A DNA stretch of 64,000 nt from Beutenbergia cavernae DSM 12333 (GTDB taxonomy: Bacteria > Actinomycetota > Actinomycetes > Actinomycetales > Beutenbergiaceae), in the NCBI RefSeq assembly GCF_000023105.1, contig NC_012669.1, positions 3,535,025 through 3,599,024 on the forward strand, read 5' to 3'. A program made the translations under genes and the position numbers. The notes under the pieces were generated by a model that was given only the letters and a program-made list of their open reading frames with translations, was not told the origin of the DNA and made no database searches. Positions 1 through 7,473 of this stretch are shown here, one piece after another. The first letter of the stretch is position 1, and every line of letters starts with the position of its first letter.

Positions 1-378
1 GTCCCAGCCGGCGATGCCGATCTGCGCCACGAACAGGCACGCCGCGAGCATCGGGGCGAGGCCGAGCGCCACGGCGAGGGCCACGAGACCCATCCCCAGG
101 CAGGCGACGCCGGCGGCGACGAGCACGGTGCGCGCGGTCCCGATCCGGACCACGACAGCCCCGGTGAGCGGGAGTGCGAGCACGGAACCGGCGGAGCCGA
201 CGAGCAGGATGAGCCCGATCTGCGCCGGCGACAGGCCCAGGAGGTCGCGGACCGCCGGGAGCCGCGAGACCCAACCGGCGAACAGGAACCCGTTGAGCGC
301 GAAGACGGCGAACACCGCGTACGACGCGCGCCCCACCAGCGCCGCCGCGGCGGTCGAGGGGGCGGACGGCGCGCTCAT
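1..378 (-). CDS. MFS transporter, N-terminal part (cut by window edge)
   Basis: Only the first 126 codons lie in the window; the gene runs off the left edge. The protein is hydrophobic with several predicted membrane helices and an MFS-like loop, AVRDLLGLSPAQIG, followed by a glycine-rich second helix. It is clearly paralogous to the next gene upstream: both share the phrases FALNG and RLPAVRD and the same spacing afterwards. The start ATG (376-378) overlaps the TGA of that gene by four bases (ATGA), so the two are probably cotranscribed and translationally coupled. Substrate unknown. Pairing with a LacI-family regulator suggests a sugar or sugar-like compound, but that is inference from context only. 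Confidence 0.8.
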   Translation of the reverse strand, partial: MSAPSAPSTAAAALVGRASYAVFAVFALNGFLFAGWVSRLPAVRDLLGLSPAQIGLILLVGSAGSVLALPLTGAVVVRIGTARTVLVAAGVACLGMGLVALAVALGLAPMLAACLFVAQIGIAGWD

Positions 379-1715
379 GCGCGGACCTCGAGCTCGGGGG
401 GCATCGCCTCGACCCTCTCACGGACCGGAACGGCGTCCGCGACGGCGGTTCGCCCGGTCTCGGCCACGTCGTCGCGCTGCTGCCGCACGCTCCCGGCGAC
501 GAGCAGGGCGAGCGCCAGCGGGACGGCGATCGTCAGCAGCGCGGGCCGGATCCCGACGTCGTGCGCGAGGAGCCCGAGCAGCGGCGGGGCGACGAGCGAC
601 GCGAACGACGAGAAGCTCGTGATCACCGACACGCGGCCGGCCGCGCGGAGCGGGTCCTCGGAGGCCGCGGCGACGGCGAGCGGCACGGCGAGCGCGGCGC
701 CGCTCCCCCACGCGATCGCGCCGGCGACGGCGAGCGGGAGCGACGGCGCGAGAGCGAACGCGACCAGCCCGACGAGCGCCACGGCGCCGCTCGCCCGGAG
801 CACCGGGACCCGGCCGTACGTGTCGACCGCGCGCGCGCCGAGCAGGCGCACCGCCGTCATCGCGGAGACGAACGCGGCGAACACCAGGGCGCCGCTCGCC
901 TCGGTGACCCCGAACGCGTCGACGACGCCGAGGCTCAGCCAGTCGTTCGCGGCACCTTCCGAGAGTGCGGCCGCGAGGACGACGACGCCGAGCAGCAGCG
1001 TGCGCGGCTCGAGCCACGCGCCCAGCGCGGCACCGGGTGAGCGCCGCCGGCTGCGCACCGCGACCTCCACCCGGTCGAGCTCGGGTGCGGCGTCGGGCGG
1101 CAGGAGGTGCCGGACGGCGGCGAGGCGCCACACGAGCGACGCGATCGCGACGCCCGTGAACTGCACGAGCAGCCCGACGCCGAGCGCGGCGGCCGCCGCA
1201 CCGAGCAGCGAGCCGCCGACGGCCCCGATCGAGAACGCGGCGTGGAACTGCGGGAGCACGGTGCGCCCGAGCCGACGTTCCACGCGCGCCGACTCGAGGT
1301 TGAGCGGCACGTTGAGGATCGCGAACGCCACCCCGCTCACGGCGAGCCCGGCAGCGAGCACCGGGACGCTCCGCAGCGCGGGGCCCAGCCCGATCAGGAG
1401 GTACGCCACGGCGAACGCGATGCCGCCGAGCCGGATCGCCCAGGCGCTCCCGATCCGCAGGCACAGGGCGCCGGCGAACGGCACGGTGACGAGCGCGCCC
1501 GCTGCCCCGAACAGCAGGACGCCGCCGATCTCGGCCTCGGTGAGCGCGAGCGCGTCGCGGACGGCGGGGAGCCGGGCCAGCCAGCTCGAGAACGTGATGC
1601 CGTTGAGCGCGAACAGGCCCATGAGCATCCAGCGGGCGCGGGCGAGGCGCGGCGGGTCGGGGTGGCGGGCGATCCAGGCCGGCAGGGTGGCGCGGCGGCG
1701 GGGCGACGAGGGCAC
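375..1715 (-). CDS. MFS transporter, tandem paralogue
   Basis: A 446-residue integral membrane protein with about 12 hydrophobic segments, typical of a complete major facilitator. After a basic N-terminus (residues 1-28) the first helix carries FALNG, followed by the loop AVRDALALTEAEIGG. The GTG start is chosen because the reading frame is open from there, but only a weak purine stretch precedes it; an internal ATG near 1625 would still keep the first helix. It is the promoter-proximal gene of a two-permease operon, divergent from a LacI-type repressor gene. A LacI-like palindrome lies about 125 bases upstream. It could export or import; substrate cannot be read from the sequence. Confidence 0.8.
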   Translation of the reverse strand: MPSSPRRRATLPAWIARHPDPPRLARARWMLMGLFALNGITFSSWLARLPAVRDALALTEAEIGGVLLFGAAGALVTVPFAGALCLRIGSAWAIRLGGIAFAVAYLLIGLGPALRSVPVLAAGLAVSGVAFAILNVPLNLESARVERRLGRTVLPQFHAAFSIGAVGGSLLGAAAAALGVGLLVQFTGVAIASLVWRLAAVRHLLPPDAAPELDRVEVAVRSRRRSPGAALGAWLEPRTLLLGVVVLAAALSEGAANDWLSLGVVDAFGVTEASGALVFAAFVSAMTAVRLLGARAVDTYGRVPVLRASGAVALVGLVAFALAPSLPLAVAGAIAWGSGAALAVPLAVAAASEDPLRAAGRVSVITSFSSFASLVAPPLLGLLAHDVGIRPALLTIAVPLALALLVAGSVRQQRDDVAETGRTAVADAVPVRERVEAMPPELEVRA

Positions 1716-1838
1716 AGGAATTCCAGCGGTGCGGGCGCCCGGGGGCGCGAGCTGATCGGGGAGGGAGCCGGATCGCCGCTCGTGGTGCCGGCGCCGGTGG
1801 TGAGGACGGGACCGTTCGAGGGCGCTGCTGCTGGTCGC

Positions 1839-1852
1839 TCGAATCGATTCGA
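1839..1852. promoter_or_regulatory. Candidate LacI-family operator 1
   Basis: The 14-base perfect palindrome TCGAATCGATTCGA has the central CG step typical of LacI/GalR-family operators. It lies about 125 bases upstream of the MFS start. A second copy of its 12-base core lies 207 bases away, just before the regulator gene. The two-copy arrangement suggests one repressor controlling both transcripts, possibly by looping. Confidence 0.55.
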
Positions 1853-1955
1853 TCCCGGAGGACAGTGTGCGGTCACCAGGCCCGTCCCGTCAATCCCGAG
1901 CGCCGTCCGCGCCTCCGCGCATTCCCGGCCGCTCGCCGAGTCAGACCTTCACGGT

Positions 1956-1985
1956 CGAGTCAGACCCTCCGGAGGGTCTGACTCG
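1956..1985. repeat. 30-bp perfect palindrome with adjacent half-copies
   Basis: Arms of 15 bases (CGAGTCAGACCCTCC and its exact complement) meet without a spacer. GAGTCAGACC recurs as a direct copy at 1938-1947, and TGACTCG recurs at 1998-2004. There is no T-run, so a simple terminator is not obvious. It could be a repetitive intergenic element or a binding site for a dimeric regulator. Confidence 0.7.
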
Positions 1986-2046
1986 CCCGCTGACGCCTGA
2001 CTCGGCACCACGGCACGCCGTCGCCACGCCTCGACCGCCAGAACGT

Positions 2047-2058
2047 CGAATCGATTCG
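2047..2058. promoter_or_regulatory. Candidate LacI-family operator 2
   Basis: The 12-base palindrome CGAATCGATTCG is an exact copy of the core of the site at 1839-1852. It lies about 12 bases upstream of a TAGGGT box (2071-2076) that could be the -10 element of the regulator gene, a position suited to autorepression. Confidence 0.55.
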
Positions 2059-2143
2059 CGCGCCCTGGGCTAGGGTGGCGCTCCGGATGCCGGGAGGCAC
2101 GCAACGAGAGGTCGACGTGCTCGGCCGCGCCCCAGGAGGTGGC

Positions 2144-3190
2144 ATGGGTCGACCCACGCTGGCCGACGTCGCCGCCGCCGCCGGAGTCTCCCCGTCGACG
2201 GCGAGCCTCGCCTTCTCGGGCGCGGGCCCGGTCGCCGCGGCCACCCGCGAACGCGTCATGGCGGCCGCGGCGCAGCTCGGCTACACCGGGCCCAACCCGA
2301 TCGCCCGGTCGCTGCGCCGGGGCCAGAGCGGCGTCGTCGGTGTCATCACGGGCCGGCACCTCTCGCGCAGCTTCCGCGACCCCGTCTCCGTCCAGACGCT
2401 CGACGGCATCGCCGATGCGCTCGGCGCCCGCGACCTCGGCATGCTGCTCATCCCGTTCGACGACGCCGCCCCGGGCGTGCCGCAGCTGGTGGCCCACGCG
2501 GCGATGGACGCCGCGATCATGATCGCCACGCCCGCCCCCGGCGACCGGGCTCTGCGCACCCTCCTCGCCCGCGACGTCCCGACGGTCACGCTGGACTCGC
2601 GGCACCGCGGCACCGCGAGCGTCCGGATCGCCGACCGCGCCGGGATGCGCGACCTCGCGAGCGAGGTGGTCGCGCTGGGGCACACGCGCATCGCCGTCCT
2701 CACGCTCCCGTTCGCACCCGGTCGCGGCACCGGGGAGCTCGACCCCGATCACCTGCCCCGCCCCACCTACACCCCCACGCGGAACCGCCTCGCCGGGGTG
2801 CGCGACGCCGGCATCCGGCCGGTCGCCGTCGTCGAGGCGGGTGCGTCGCTCGTCGAGGAGGGGTTCGAGGCCGCTCGGCGGCTGCTGGCGCGCGATCCGC
2901 GCCCGACGGCGATCATCGCGTTCTCCGACCTGCTCGCCGCGGGCGTGGTGCTCGCCGCGCGCGAGCTCGGGCTCGACGTCCCCGGGGACCTCACGGTGAC
3001 GGGGTTCGACGGCGTCGACCTCCCCTGGCTCGCGCCGGACGTGCTCGCCAGCGCGATGCAGCCGTTCGTCCACAAGGGCACGCTCGCCGCCGAGGCAGCG
3101 GCTGCCCTCATCGCCGGCGAGGACGTGCGCACCCCGGACCTCACCGTCGTCCCGCGTCCGGGCACGACGACCGGCCCGCCCCCGCACTGA
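2144..3190 (+). CDS. LacI-family transcriptional regulator
   Basis: A 348-residue repressor. The N-terminus has the family helix-turn-helix and hinge (LADVAAAAGVSPSTASLAF, then the QLGYTGPN region), followed by a periplasmic-binding-protein-like sensor domain with the late motif TVTGFDGVDLP. The frame is open further upstream, but I start at 2144: a strong AGGAGGT lies just before this ATG, and the residues GRPTLADVA match a normal LacI N-terminus. It is divergent from two MFS permeases and shares two palindromic operators with them, so autorepression and control of the permeases is the likely role. The ligand is unknown, probably a sugar by family habit. Confidence 0.92.
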   Translation: MGRPTLADVAAAAGVSPSTASLAFSGAGPVAAATRERVMAAAAQLGYTGPNPIARSLRRGQSGVVGVITGRHLSRSFRDPVSVQTLDGIADALGARDLGMLLIPFDDAAPGVPQLVAHAAMDAAIMIATPAPGDRALRTLLARDVPTVTLDSRHRGTASVRIADRAGMRDLASEVVALGHTRIAVLTLPFAPGRGTGELDPDHLPRPTYTPTRNRLAGVRDAGIRPVAVVEAGASLVEEGFEAARRLLARDPRPTAIIAFSDLLAAGVVLAARELGLDVPGDLTVTGFDGVDLPWLAPDVLASAMQPFVHKGTLAAEAAAALIAGEDVRTPDLTVVPRPGTTTGPPPH

Positions 3191-3310
3191 CCGCCGGGGC
3201 CCCGGACGCCGCCCCCCGCCGAGTGCGTGAGGTGTCCCGCGGACACGCCGGCGATTGCGGGAGAAGTCATGCAGTCGACGCTGGGGAAGCGGACGGCGGA
3301 CCGCCGCGCG

Positions 3311-3742
3311 TCAGAGCGTGATGGTCGCCTGGGCCTTGCCGAGCACGGTGACGCCGTCGCACACGGCCCGCAGGTCGACGCGGGCGGTGCCCGCCTCGTC
3401 GTCGCGCGCGCCGAGCGTCCCGGTCACGACGAGCGTCGTCGACCCGAGCGCCGGCACCACGATCGGCCGCGAGAACCGCACGCCGTACCGCACGACACGC
3501 GCCACGCCGTCGTCGTCGAGGCCCGCGAGCCAGTCCGTGAGCGCGGAACCCGCGAGACCCATGGTGAGCATGCCGTGAGCGATGACGCCGGGCAGACCGG
3601 CGGCTTCCGCGACGGCGTCGTTGTAGTGGATCGCGTTGACGTCGCCGCTCGCTCCGGCGTAGCGCACGAGCAGCTCGCGGGTGATCTCGACCTCGCGGAC
3701 GAACAGCTCCGCCCCGACGTCGGTGGTGCGCAACGGGCTCAC
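3311..3742 (-). CDS. hadB: MaoC-family (R)-hydratase/dehydratase, HadB-like
   Basis: A 143-residue single hot-dog protein. Residues 29-39 (YAGASGDVNAI, then His39) match the hydratase-2 motif with the catalytic Asp34 and His39 in place; the usual NP is NA here. In mycobacteria HadB is the catalytic subunit of the 3-hydroxyacyl-ACP dehydratase of FAS-II. Here it is the distal gene of rpmG-hadA-hadB, its ATG overlapping the hadA stop by four bases. It probably forms a heterodimer with the preceding gene product. Whether the substrate is an acyl-ACP or acyl-CoA cannot be told, since mycolic-acid genes are not visible. It converges on the lacI-type gene. Confidence 0.85.
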   Translation of the reverse strand: MSPLRTTDVGAELFVREVEITRELLVRYAGASGDVNAIHYNDAVAEAAGLPGVIAHGMLTMGLAGSALTDWLAGLDDDGVARVVRYGVRFSRPIVVPALGSTTLVVTGTLGARDDEAGTARVDLRAVCDGVTVLGKAQATITL

Positions 3743-4194
3743 GACTCGGCCCCCCGCACAGCGAGCGTCGAGACCACCGTGGCGACGGCGTCGTCGCCGG
3801 AGGTGATCTCGGTCCGCGTGGTCACGAGGGCCAGGCCGCCCCGCTCGGTCACGGAGTCGACGTGCACGGCGGTGCGCAGCACGTCGCCGGCGACGATCGG
3901 GCGCACGTGCGTGAAGCTCTCCTCCGCGTGGACCACGCGGGAGAAGTCGATGCCGGACGCCGGGTCGGCCACGTACTCCGACTCGGCGCCCTGGGCGATC
4001 ACGACGGCGAACGTCACCGGGGCGACGACGTCGGCGAAGCCTGCGGCGCGCGCCGCAGTCGGGTCGTGGTGCACAGGTGCGGTCGCCCCGACGACGCCGG
4101 CGAACGCGCGGATCGCCGAGCGATCCACCTCGAACGGCGGCGTGGCGGTGAAGACGCGCCCGACGAGGCTCGCGTCGACGCCCGACGTGCCCAC
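3739..4194 (-). CDS. hadA: FAS1-like dehydratase domain protein, HadA-like
   Basis: A 151-residue hot-dog protein of the HadA/UPF0336 type. It carries the conserved segment AFAGVVG...PVHHDPTAARAAGF but lacks the GD-x-N hydratase-2 signature, as expected for the non-catalytic, substrate-binding subunit of a HadAB heterodimer. It starts five bases after the rpmG stop and overlaps hadB by four bases, so the three genes are almost certainly one transcript. In mycobacteria I recall hadA and hadB also following rpmG2, which supports the assignment. Function beyond fatty-acyl dehydration is inference. Confidence 0.82.
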   Translation of the reverse strand: MGTSGVDASLVGRVFTATPPFEVDRSAIRAFAGVVGATAPVHHDPTAARAAGFADVVAPVTFAVVIAQGAESEYVADPASGIDFSRVVHAEESFTHVRPIVAGDVLRTAVHVDSVTERGGLALVTTRTEITSGDDAVATVVSTLAVRGAES

Positions 4195-4198
4195 GTCG

Positions 4199-4369
4199 TC
4201 AGCGGGTCTCGCGGTGCGCCGTCTTCGCCGTGCAGCGCGGGCAGAACTTCTGGAGCTCGAGCCGGTCGGGGTGGTTCCGACGGTTCTTCGTCGTGATGTA
4301 GTTGCGCTCCTTGCAGACCTCGCACGCGAGCGTGATCTTCGGGCGGATGTCAGCCGACTTGCTGGCCAC
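4199..4369 (-). CDS. rpmG: 50S ribosomal protein L33
   Basis: A 56-residue basic ribosomal protein with two cysteine pairs (CEVC at 16-19 and CPRC at 43-46), that is the zinc-ribbon (C+) form of L33. I start at the GTG at 4369 because the protein then begins [10 protein letters not shown], the normal L33 N-terminus, with AAGGAA a few bases upstream; a longer open frame upstream reads through the tRNA-Met region and is not coding. It is the first gene of rpmG-hadA-hadB. A zinc-dependent L33 implies a zinc-free paralogue may exist elsewhere, as in many actinobacteria. Confidence 0.96.
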   Translation of the reverse strand: MASKSADIRPKITLACEVCKERNYITTKNRRNHPDRLELQKFCPRCTAKTAHRETR

Positions 4370-4435
4370 GGGAGTTCCTTCTTCTCGGGTGGCGCTCGCC
4401 CACATCGGACGCGCGCCGGCAGGGGACGGAGCCGG

Positions 4436-4509
4436 TAGCGGGGGCGGGGATCGAACCCGCGACCTCACGATTATGAGTCGTGCGCTCTGACCATCTGAGC
4501 TACCCCGCC
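4436..4509 (-). tRNA. tRNA-Met (CAT), elongator type
   Basis: A full cloverleaf reads leftward from 4509: acceptor GGCGGGG, D-arm with AGCTCAG, anticodon stem CACGA/TCGTG with loop CTCATAA, and T-arm with GTTCGAT. The anticodon CAT and the absence of the three G-C pairs of initiator tRNA point to elongator Met. Position 1-72 is a G-U pair. No CCA is encoded. It sits about 65 bases upstream of rpmG, and a hairpin separates it from tRNA-Thr. Confidence 0.93.
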
Positions 4510-4523
4510 GCGAGGTTGGCGCT

Positions 4524-4551
4524 CGGCTGCGGACACAGGTGTCCGCAGCCG
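4524..4551 (-). terminator. Hairpin between tRNA-Thr and tRNA-Met
   Basis: CGGCTGCGGACAC and its exact complement (13-base arms) flank a two-base loop. It begins about 12 bases beyond the tRNA-Thr 3' end, reading leftward. There is no T-run, as is common for GC-rich actinobacterial terminators. It could also be an RNA processing signal. Confidence 0.5.
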
Positions 4552-4563
4552 CTCACCGACCGG

Positions 4564-4636
4564 AGCCCCGATAGGGAATCGAACCCTAGACCTTCTCCTT
4601 ACCATGGAGACGCTCTGCCGACTGAGCTATCGGGGC
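4564..4636 (-). tRNA. tRNA-Thr (GGT)
   Basis: A cloverleaf reads leftward from 4636: acceptor GCCCCGA pairs with TCGGGGC, then the D-arm AGCTCAGTCGGCAGAGC, anticodon stem TCTCC/GGAGA with loop ATGGTAA (anticodon GGT), and T-arm GGTTCGATTCC. CCA is not encoded. It is followed by a strong hairpin and then tRNA-Met. Confidence 0.95.
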
Positions 4637-4703
4637 AGCCATGGAAGGGTACATGGCGGACGCGGCCCAGGCGAAATCCGCTGACCCGCCCGGCGCCGCG
4701 GTC

Positions 4704-5807
4704 TCACTCCGGGGCGAGGCCGACGCGCGCGGCACCCTGCCCGGCGGCCAGGTCGAGGGCCGCATCGACGTCCCGCAGCGGCAGCACGTCGCCGACGAGG
4801 CCCTCGAACGGGTAGCGCCGCCAGGACCGCTCGAGGAACGCCACGGCCGCGAGAAGATCCTCGGGCGCGTAGTTGTGGACGCCGCGCACGGTGAGCAGGT
4901 TCCGCACGACGCGCTCGGGGTCGAGGTCCACGGTGCCGGCCGGGGAGACCGAGCCCACGAGGACCGCCACGCCGCCCACGCCGAGGTGCTCCAGGGCCGC
5001 CGCGACCGCCGCCTTCGCCCCCGACATCTCGAACGCGACGGTGTGCGCGTCGCCGCCGGGGTCCGCGTCGGCGAGCGCGGCCGCCGTCGCCCCGGGGACG
5101 GCGGGATCGACAGTGGCGACGGCGCCGAACGCACGCGCGGCCTCGCGACGGCGCGGGTCGGGATCGGACACGACGACGGCGGCTCCCCGGTCGGTCGCGG
5201 CGGCGGCGGTCGTGAGGCCGAGCATCCCGGCGCCGGTCACGTGCACGACCTGCCCGGCGAGGGGCTGCACGCGCTCCGCCGCGCGCACGGCCGCGAGCAC
5301 GGTCGCCGTCGCGCACGACGCCGGGGCGAGGACGCTCGCGGGGACGTCGTCGGGGACCACGACCAGCGCCGTGCCGGCGAGCACGTGCACGTGCGTCGCG
5401 AAGCCGCCGGCCAGCTCCCAGTCGGGAGACCACGCGGAGTGGCCGTACTTGCGCAGGTGGGCGCACTTCTGGCCGATCCCGCGCCGGCACCGGGCGCAGT
5501 CGCCGCACGAGGCGGCCACCGACCACACGACGCGCGTCCCCGGGGTGACCTGTGCGCCGTCGGCGGTCCGCGCGTGCGGGCCGGCGGCGACGACGCGGCC
5601 GACCTGCTCGTGCCCGAGCACGCTCGGCGCCGGGCCGGATCGGTGGCCGAGCGCCGTGTGCACGTCCGAGCCGCAGACGGTGGCGAGCTCCACGCGCACC
5701 AGGACGTCGGCGGCGGCGAGCTCGACCGAGGACACGGGGCGCGCCTCGTGCGGCTCGCCGACGCCCGGCCACACCATCGCGACGGCGTCGACGTCCGTCC
5801 GGCTCAC
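4704..5807 (-). CDS. Zinc-dependent alcohol dehydrogenase, phosphonate-associated (HpnZ-like)
   Basis: A 367-residue medium-chain dehydrogenase. CGSDVH near residue 45 and GHEQVG give the catalytic zinc site; the spaced cysteines in CGDCARCRRGIGQKC form the structural zinc lobe; VTGAGMLGL is the Rossmann dinucleotide loop. It likely oxidises an alcohol or aldehyde with NAD(P). The GTG start overlaps the stop of the HAD gene (GTGA), so they are coupled. The family resembles the proposed phosphonate-catabolism alcohol dehydrogenases (HpnZ), and the HAD partner supports that. The substrate itself is not shown by the sequence; a general sorbitol or threonine dehydrogenase-like role is an alternative. 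Confidence 0.82.
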   Translation of the reverse strand: MSRTDVDAVAMVWPGVGEPHEARPVSSVELAAADVLVRVELATVCGSDVHTALGHRSGPAPSVLGHEQVGRVVAAGPHARTADGAQVTPGTRVVWSVAASCGDCARCRRGIGQKCAHLRKYGHSAWSPDWELAGGFATHVHVLAGTALVVVPDDVPASVLAPASCATATVLAAVRAAERVQPLAGQVVHVTGAGMLGLTTAAAATDRGAAVVVSDPDPRRREAARAFGAVATVDPAVPGATAAALADADPGGDAHTVAFEMSGAKAAVAAALEHLGVGGVAVLVGSVSPAGTVDLDPERVVRNLLTVRGVHNYAPEDLLAAVAFLERSWRRYPFEGLVGDVLPLRDVDAALDLAAGQGAARVGLAPE

Positions 5808-6499
5808 GCGCCGGACCGGGCGAGGCCGAGCTGCGCCGGCAGGTCGGCGACGGAGTCGAGCACCACGTGGGCACCCGCGGCGAGCAGGTCGTCGTCGGGC
5901 ACGCCGCCGGTCCGGACGCCGACGACGAGGCCCGCGCCGGCGGCCGCACCGCTGCGCGCGTCCGACGGCGTGTCCCCGACGACGGCCATCGCGCTCACCG
6001 CCGAGGCGCCCGTCCGCAGGAGCGCCGTCAGGGGCATGTCCGGGCTCGGCCTGCCGCGGATGCCCTCGCCTGGGCAGAGGACGACGTCGACGACGCCGCC
6101 CCACTCGACGGCGGCGAGGATCGCCTCCTGCGTCGCCGACGAGAACCCGGTGGTCAGCGCCGTCGCGACGCCTGCCTCCCGGAGCGTGCCCAGCACCTCG
6201 CGCGCGCCGGGGATCGGCTCGCACGCACCGCCGTCGACGAGGTCGGCGTACGCGCGCTCGAACGCTGCGTTCCCGCGCTGCGCGAGCTCCTCGTCACCCG
6301 CGGTGAGGTGGCGGAACACCTCGATCTTCGACTGGCCCATCGTGGCGTGGACGTACGCGAGCGCGGTCGCGAGCCCGGCGTCGTCGTCGGCCAGGCCGCA
6401 CTCCCGCGCGGCGCGCTCGAACGCCGACGTCACCAGTCCGTCGTCGGCGATCGTCGTCCCCGCCATGTCGAAGACGACGAGCTCGACCTGTTGCTTCAT
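5804..6499 (-). CDS. HAD-family phosphonatase-like hydrolase
   Basis: A 231-residue HAD hydrolase close in pattern to phosphonoacetaldehyde hydrolase (PhnX). The nucleophile Asp11 sits in FDMAGTT, and the cap segment MGQSKIE places Lys58 where PhnX has its Schiff-base lysine (MGLLKID in the Bacillus enzyme, from memory). The late motif VVGDTPSDARSGAAAGA is the Mg-binding loop. A good AGGAGG precedes the ATG. It overlaps the genes on both sides by four bases. C-P bond cleavage of a phosphonoaldehyde is therefore plausible, but a plain phosphatase cannot be excluded. Confidence 0.85.
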   Translation of the reverse strand: MKQQVELVVFDMAGTTIADDGLVTSAFERAARECGLADDDAGLATALAYVHATMGQSKIEVFRHLTAGDEELAQRGNAAFERAYADLVDGGACEPIPGAREVLGTLREAGVATALTTGFSSATQEAILAAVEWGGVVDVVLCPGEGIRGRPSPDMPLTALLRTGASAVSAMAVVGDTPSDARSGAAAGAGLVVGVRTGGVPDDDLLAAGAHVVLDSVADLPAQLGLARSGA

Positions 6500-7365
6500 G
6501 TGGCGTCCTCCTGCGTGGTGGGCCGCGTCGCGGCGGCCCGCTGGGTCGGGCACGCGGTGAGTGCGCGTCCGGTGATCTGATCCGGGAGCGGCAGGCCCAG
6601 GGTCACGAGCGCCTGGGCCGCCACGTCCTCGTGGGTGAGGTCCCGCCGGACGGCGGCCTCGCGGAGTCCCGGCCCGCACGCACGGATCCATGCGGCCCGC
6701 TCGTCGTCGCTCCGCCCGCCGTGTCCGCCCTCGGGGCGGTGGCCGTGGTCCGTCAGCGCGATCACCGTCCACTCCTCGCGCCCCCGCGAGGGCCTCGACG
6801 CGACGGCGTCGAGCACCCGCCCGACCCGGGCGTCGGTGGTCTCGATCGCCGCACGGTAGGGCTCGCCGGTACCGACGTCGTGCCCGACGGCGTCGACGAG
6901 GTGGAAGTACACGAACGCGAACGCCACGTCCTCGGCGGCGAGCCGGTCGCAGGCGTGCCTGGTGACGCGCTCGTCGGCCGCGTCGACCCCGCCCACGTCG
7001 CCGGGCCAGTACCCGCCGGTGGCGAACAACGGCCCACCGGAGGCCCCCGTCACCAGAGGTGCCCAGTGCGCGGCGACGAGGGTGCGCAGCCCCGGGTCGG
7101 CGTCGCCGAGGATCGTGGCGACGTCCGGGTGCTCGCGGCGCGTGTACCGGCTGAGGTCGTTGTCCCGGACGCCGTGGGTCGCCGAGGGCACGCCGGTCAT
7201 GGCCGAGGTCCAGATGGGCCCGCTGATCGTCGGCTCGCCCTCGCGGATGCGGATGTCGCGCGCGAACCCGCGGGCCGCGACGCCGTCGAGGTGCGGGGTG
7301 GCGCACGTCGCGAGGATGCCGGCGTGGACGCCGTCGAGGGCGAGCACCAGCACGTGCTGACGCAC
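6496..7365 (-). CDS. Alkaline-phosphatase-superfamily phosphodiesterase/pyrophosphatase
   Basis: A 289-residue member of the type I phosphodiesterase/nucleotide pyrophosphatase group. LALDGVH near the N-terminus, the PTISGPIWTSAMTGV segment (where a Thr or Ser would be nucleophile) and the late TDHGHRPEGGHGG give the expected metal ligands. The GTG at 7365 is chosen for its GGGGAGG upstream; the open frame continues into tRNA-Tyr and cannot be coding there. It is the first gene of the three-gene operon, overlapping the HAD gene by four bases. In phosphonate context the superfamily includes phosphonoacetate hydrolase, so it may release or act on a phosphonate; a nucleotide phosphodiesterase is equally possible. 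Confidence 0.8.
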   Translation of the reverse strand: MRQHVLVLALDGVHAGILATCATPHLDGVAARGFARDIRIREGEPTISGPIWTSAMTGVPSATHGVRDNDLSRYTRREHPDVATILGDADPGLRTLVAAHWAPLVTGASGGPLFATGGYWPGDVGGVDAADERVTRHACDRLAAEDVAFAFVYFHLVDAVGHDVGTGEPYRAAIETTDARVGRVLDAVASRPSRGREEWTVIALTDHGHRPEGGHGGRSDDERAAWIRACGPGLREAAVRRDLTHEDVAAQALVTLGLPLPDQITGRALTACPTQRAAATRPTTQEDAT

Positions 7366-7473
7366 CCTGGCCTCCCCTGCCCGATGCCGGCGACGGCGGG
7401 GGTCGACGCACCGCCGTGGCGACCCTATCCGGCGATGCCGGCGAGCGGGGAGGCGCGACGCGCCCGGAACGCC

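Larger units (their letters stand above)
1716..2143. other. Divergent regulatory intergenic region
   Basis: This 428-base gap separates the MFS operon (leftward) from the lacI-type gene (rightward). It holds two copies of the palindrome CGAATCGATTCG (1840-1851 and 2047-2058), a 30-base perfect palindrome (1956-1985) with extra half-copies beside it, and a TAGGGT box at 2071-2076. I see no convincing small gene in it; the open frames across it lack the codon bias of the neighbouring genes. Confidence 0.6.

Noticed and set aside
1949-3187. A 412-codon open frame antisense to the lacI-type gene
   Set aside because: It reads through the palindrome and the HTH coding region and has no recognisable domain or RBS.
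3232-3246. Hairpin GTGTCC-CGC-GGACAC after lacI as terminator
   Set aside because: The stem is only six base pairs and no T-run follows; too weak to call.
4430-4640. tRNA genes as possible pseudogenes because no CCA is encoded
   Set aside because: All stems pair, the anticodon loops are intact, and absence of an encoded CCA is normal for many actinobacterial tRNA genes.
4704-6224. A 506-residue version of the alcohol dehydrogenase
   Set aside because: The extra N-terminal part lies out of phase inside the HAD gene; the GTG at 5807 starts directly before the domain and overlaps the HAD stop in the usual GTGA form.
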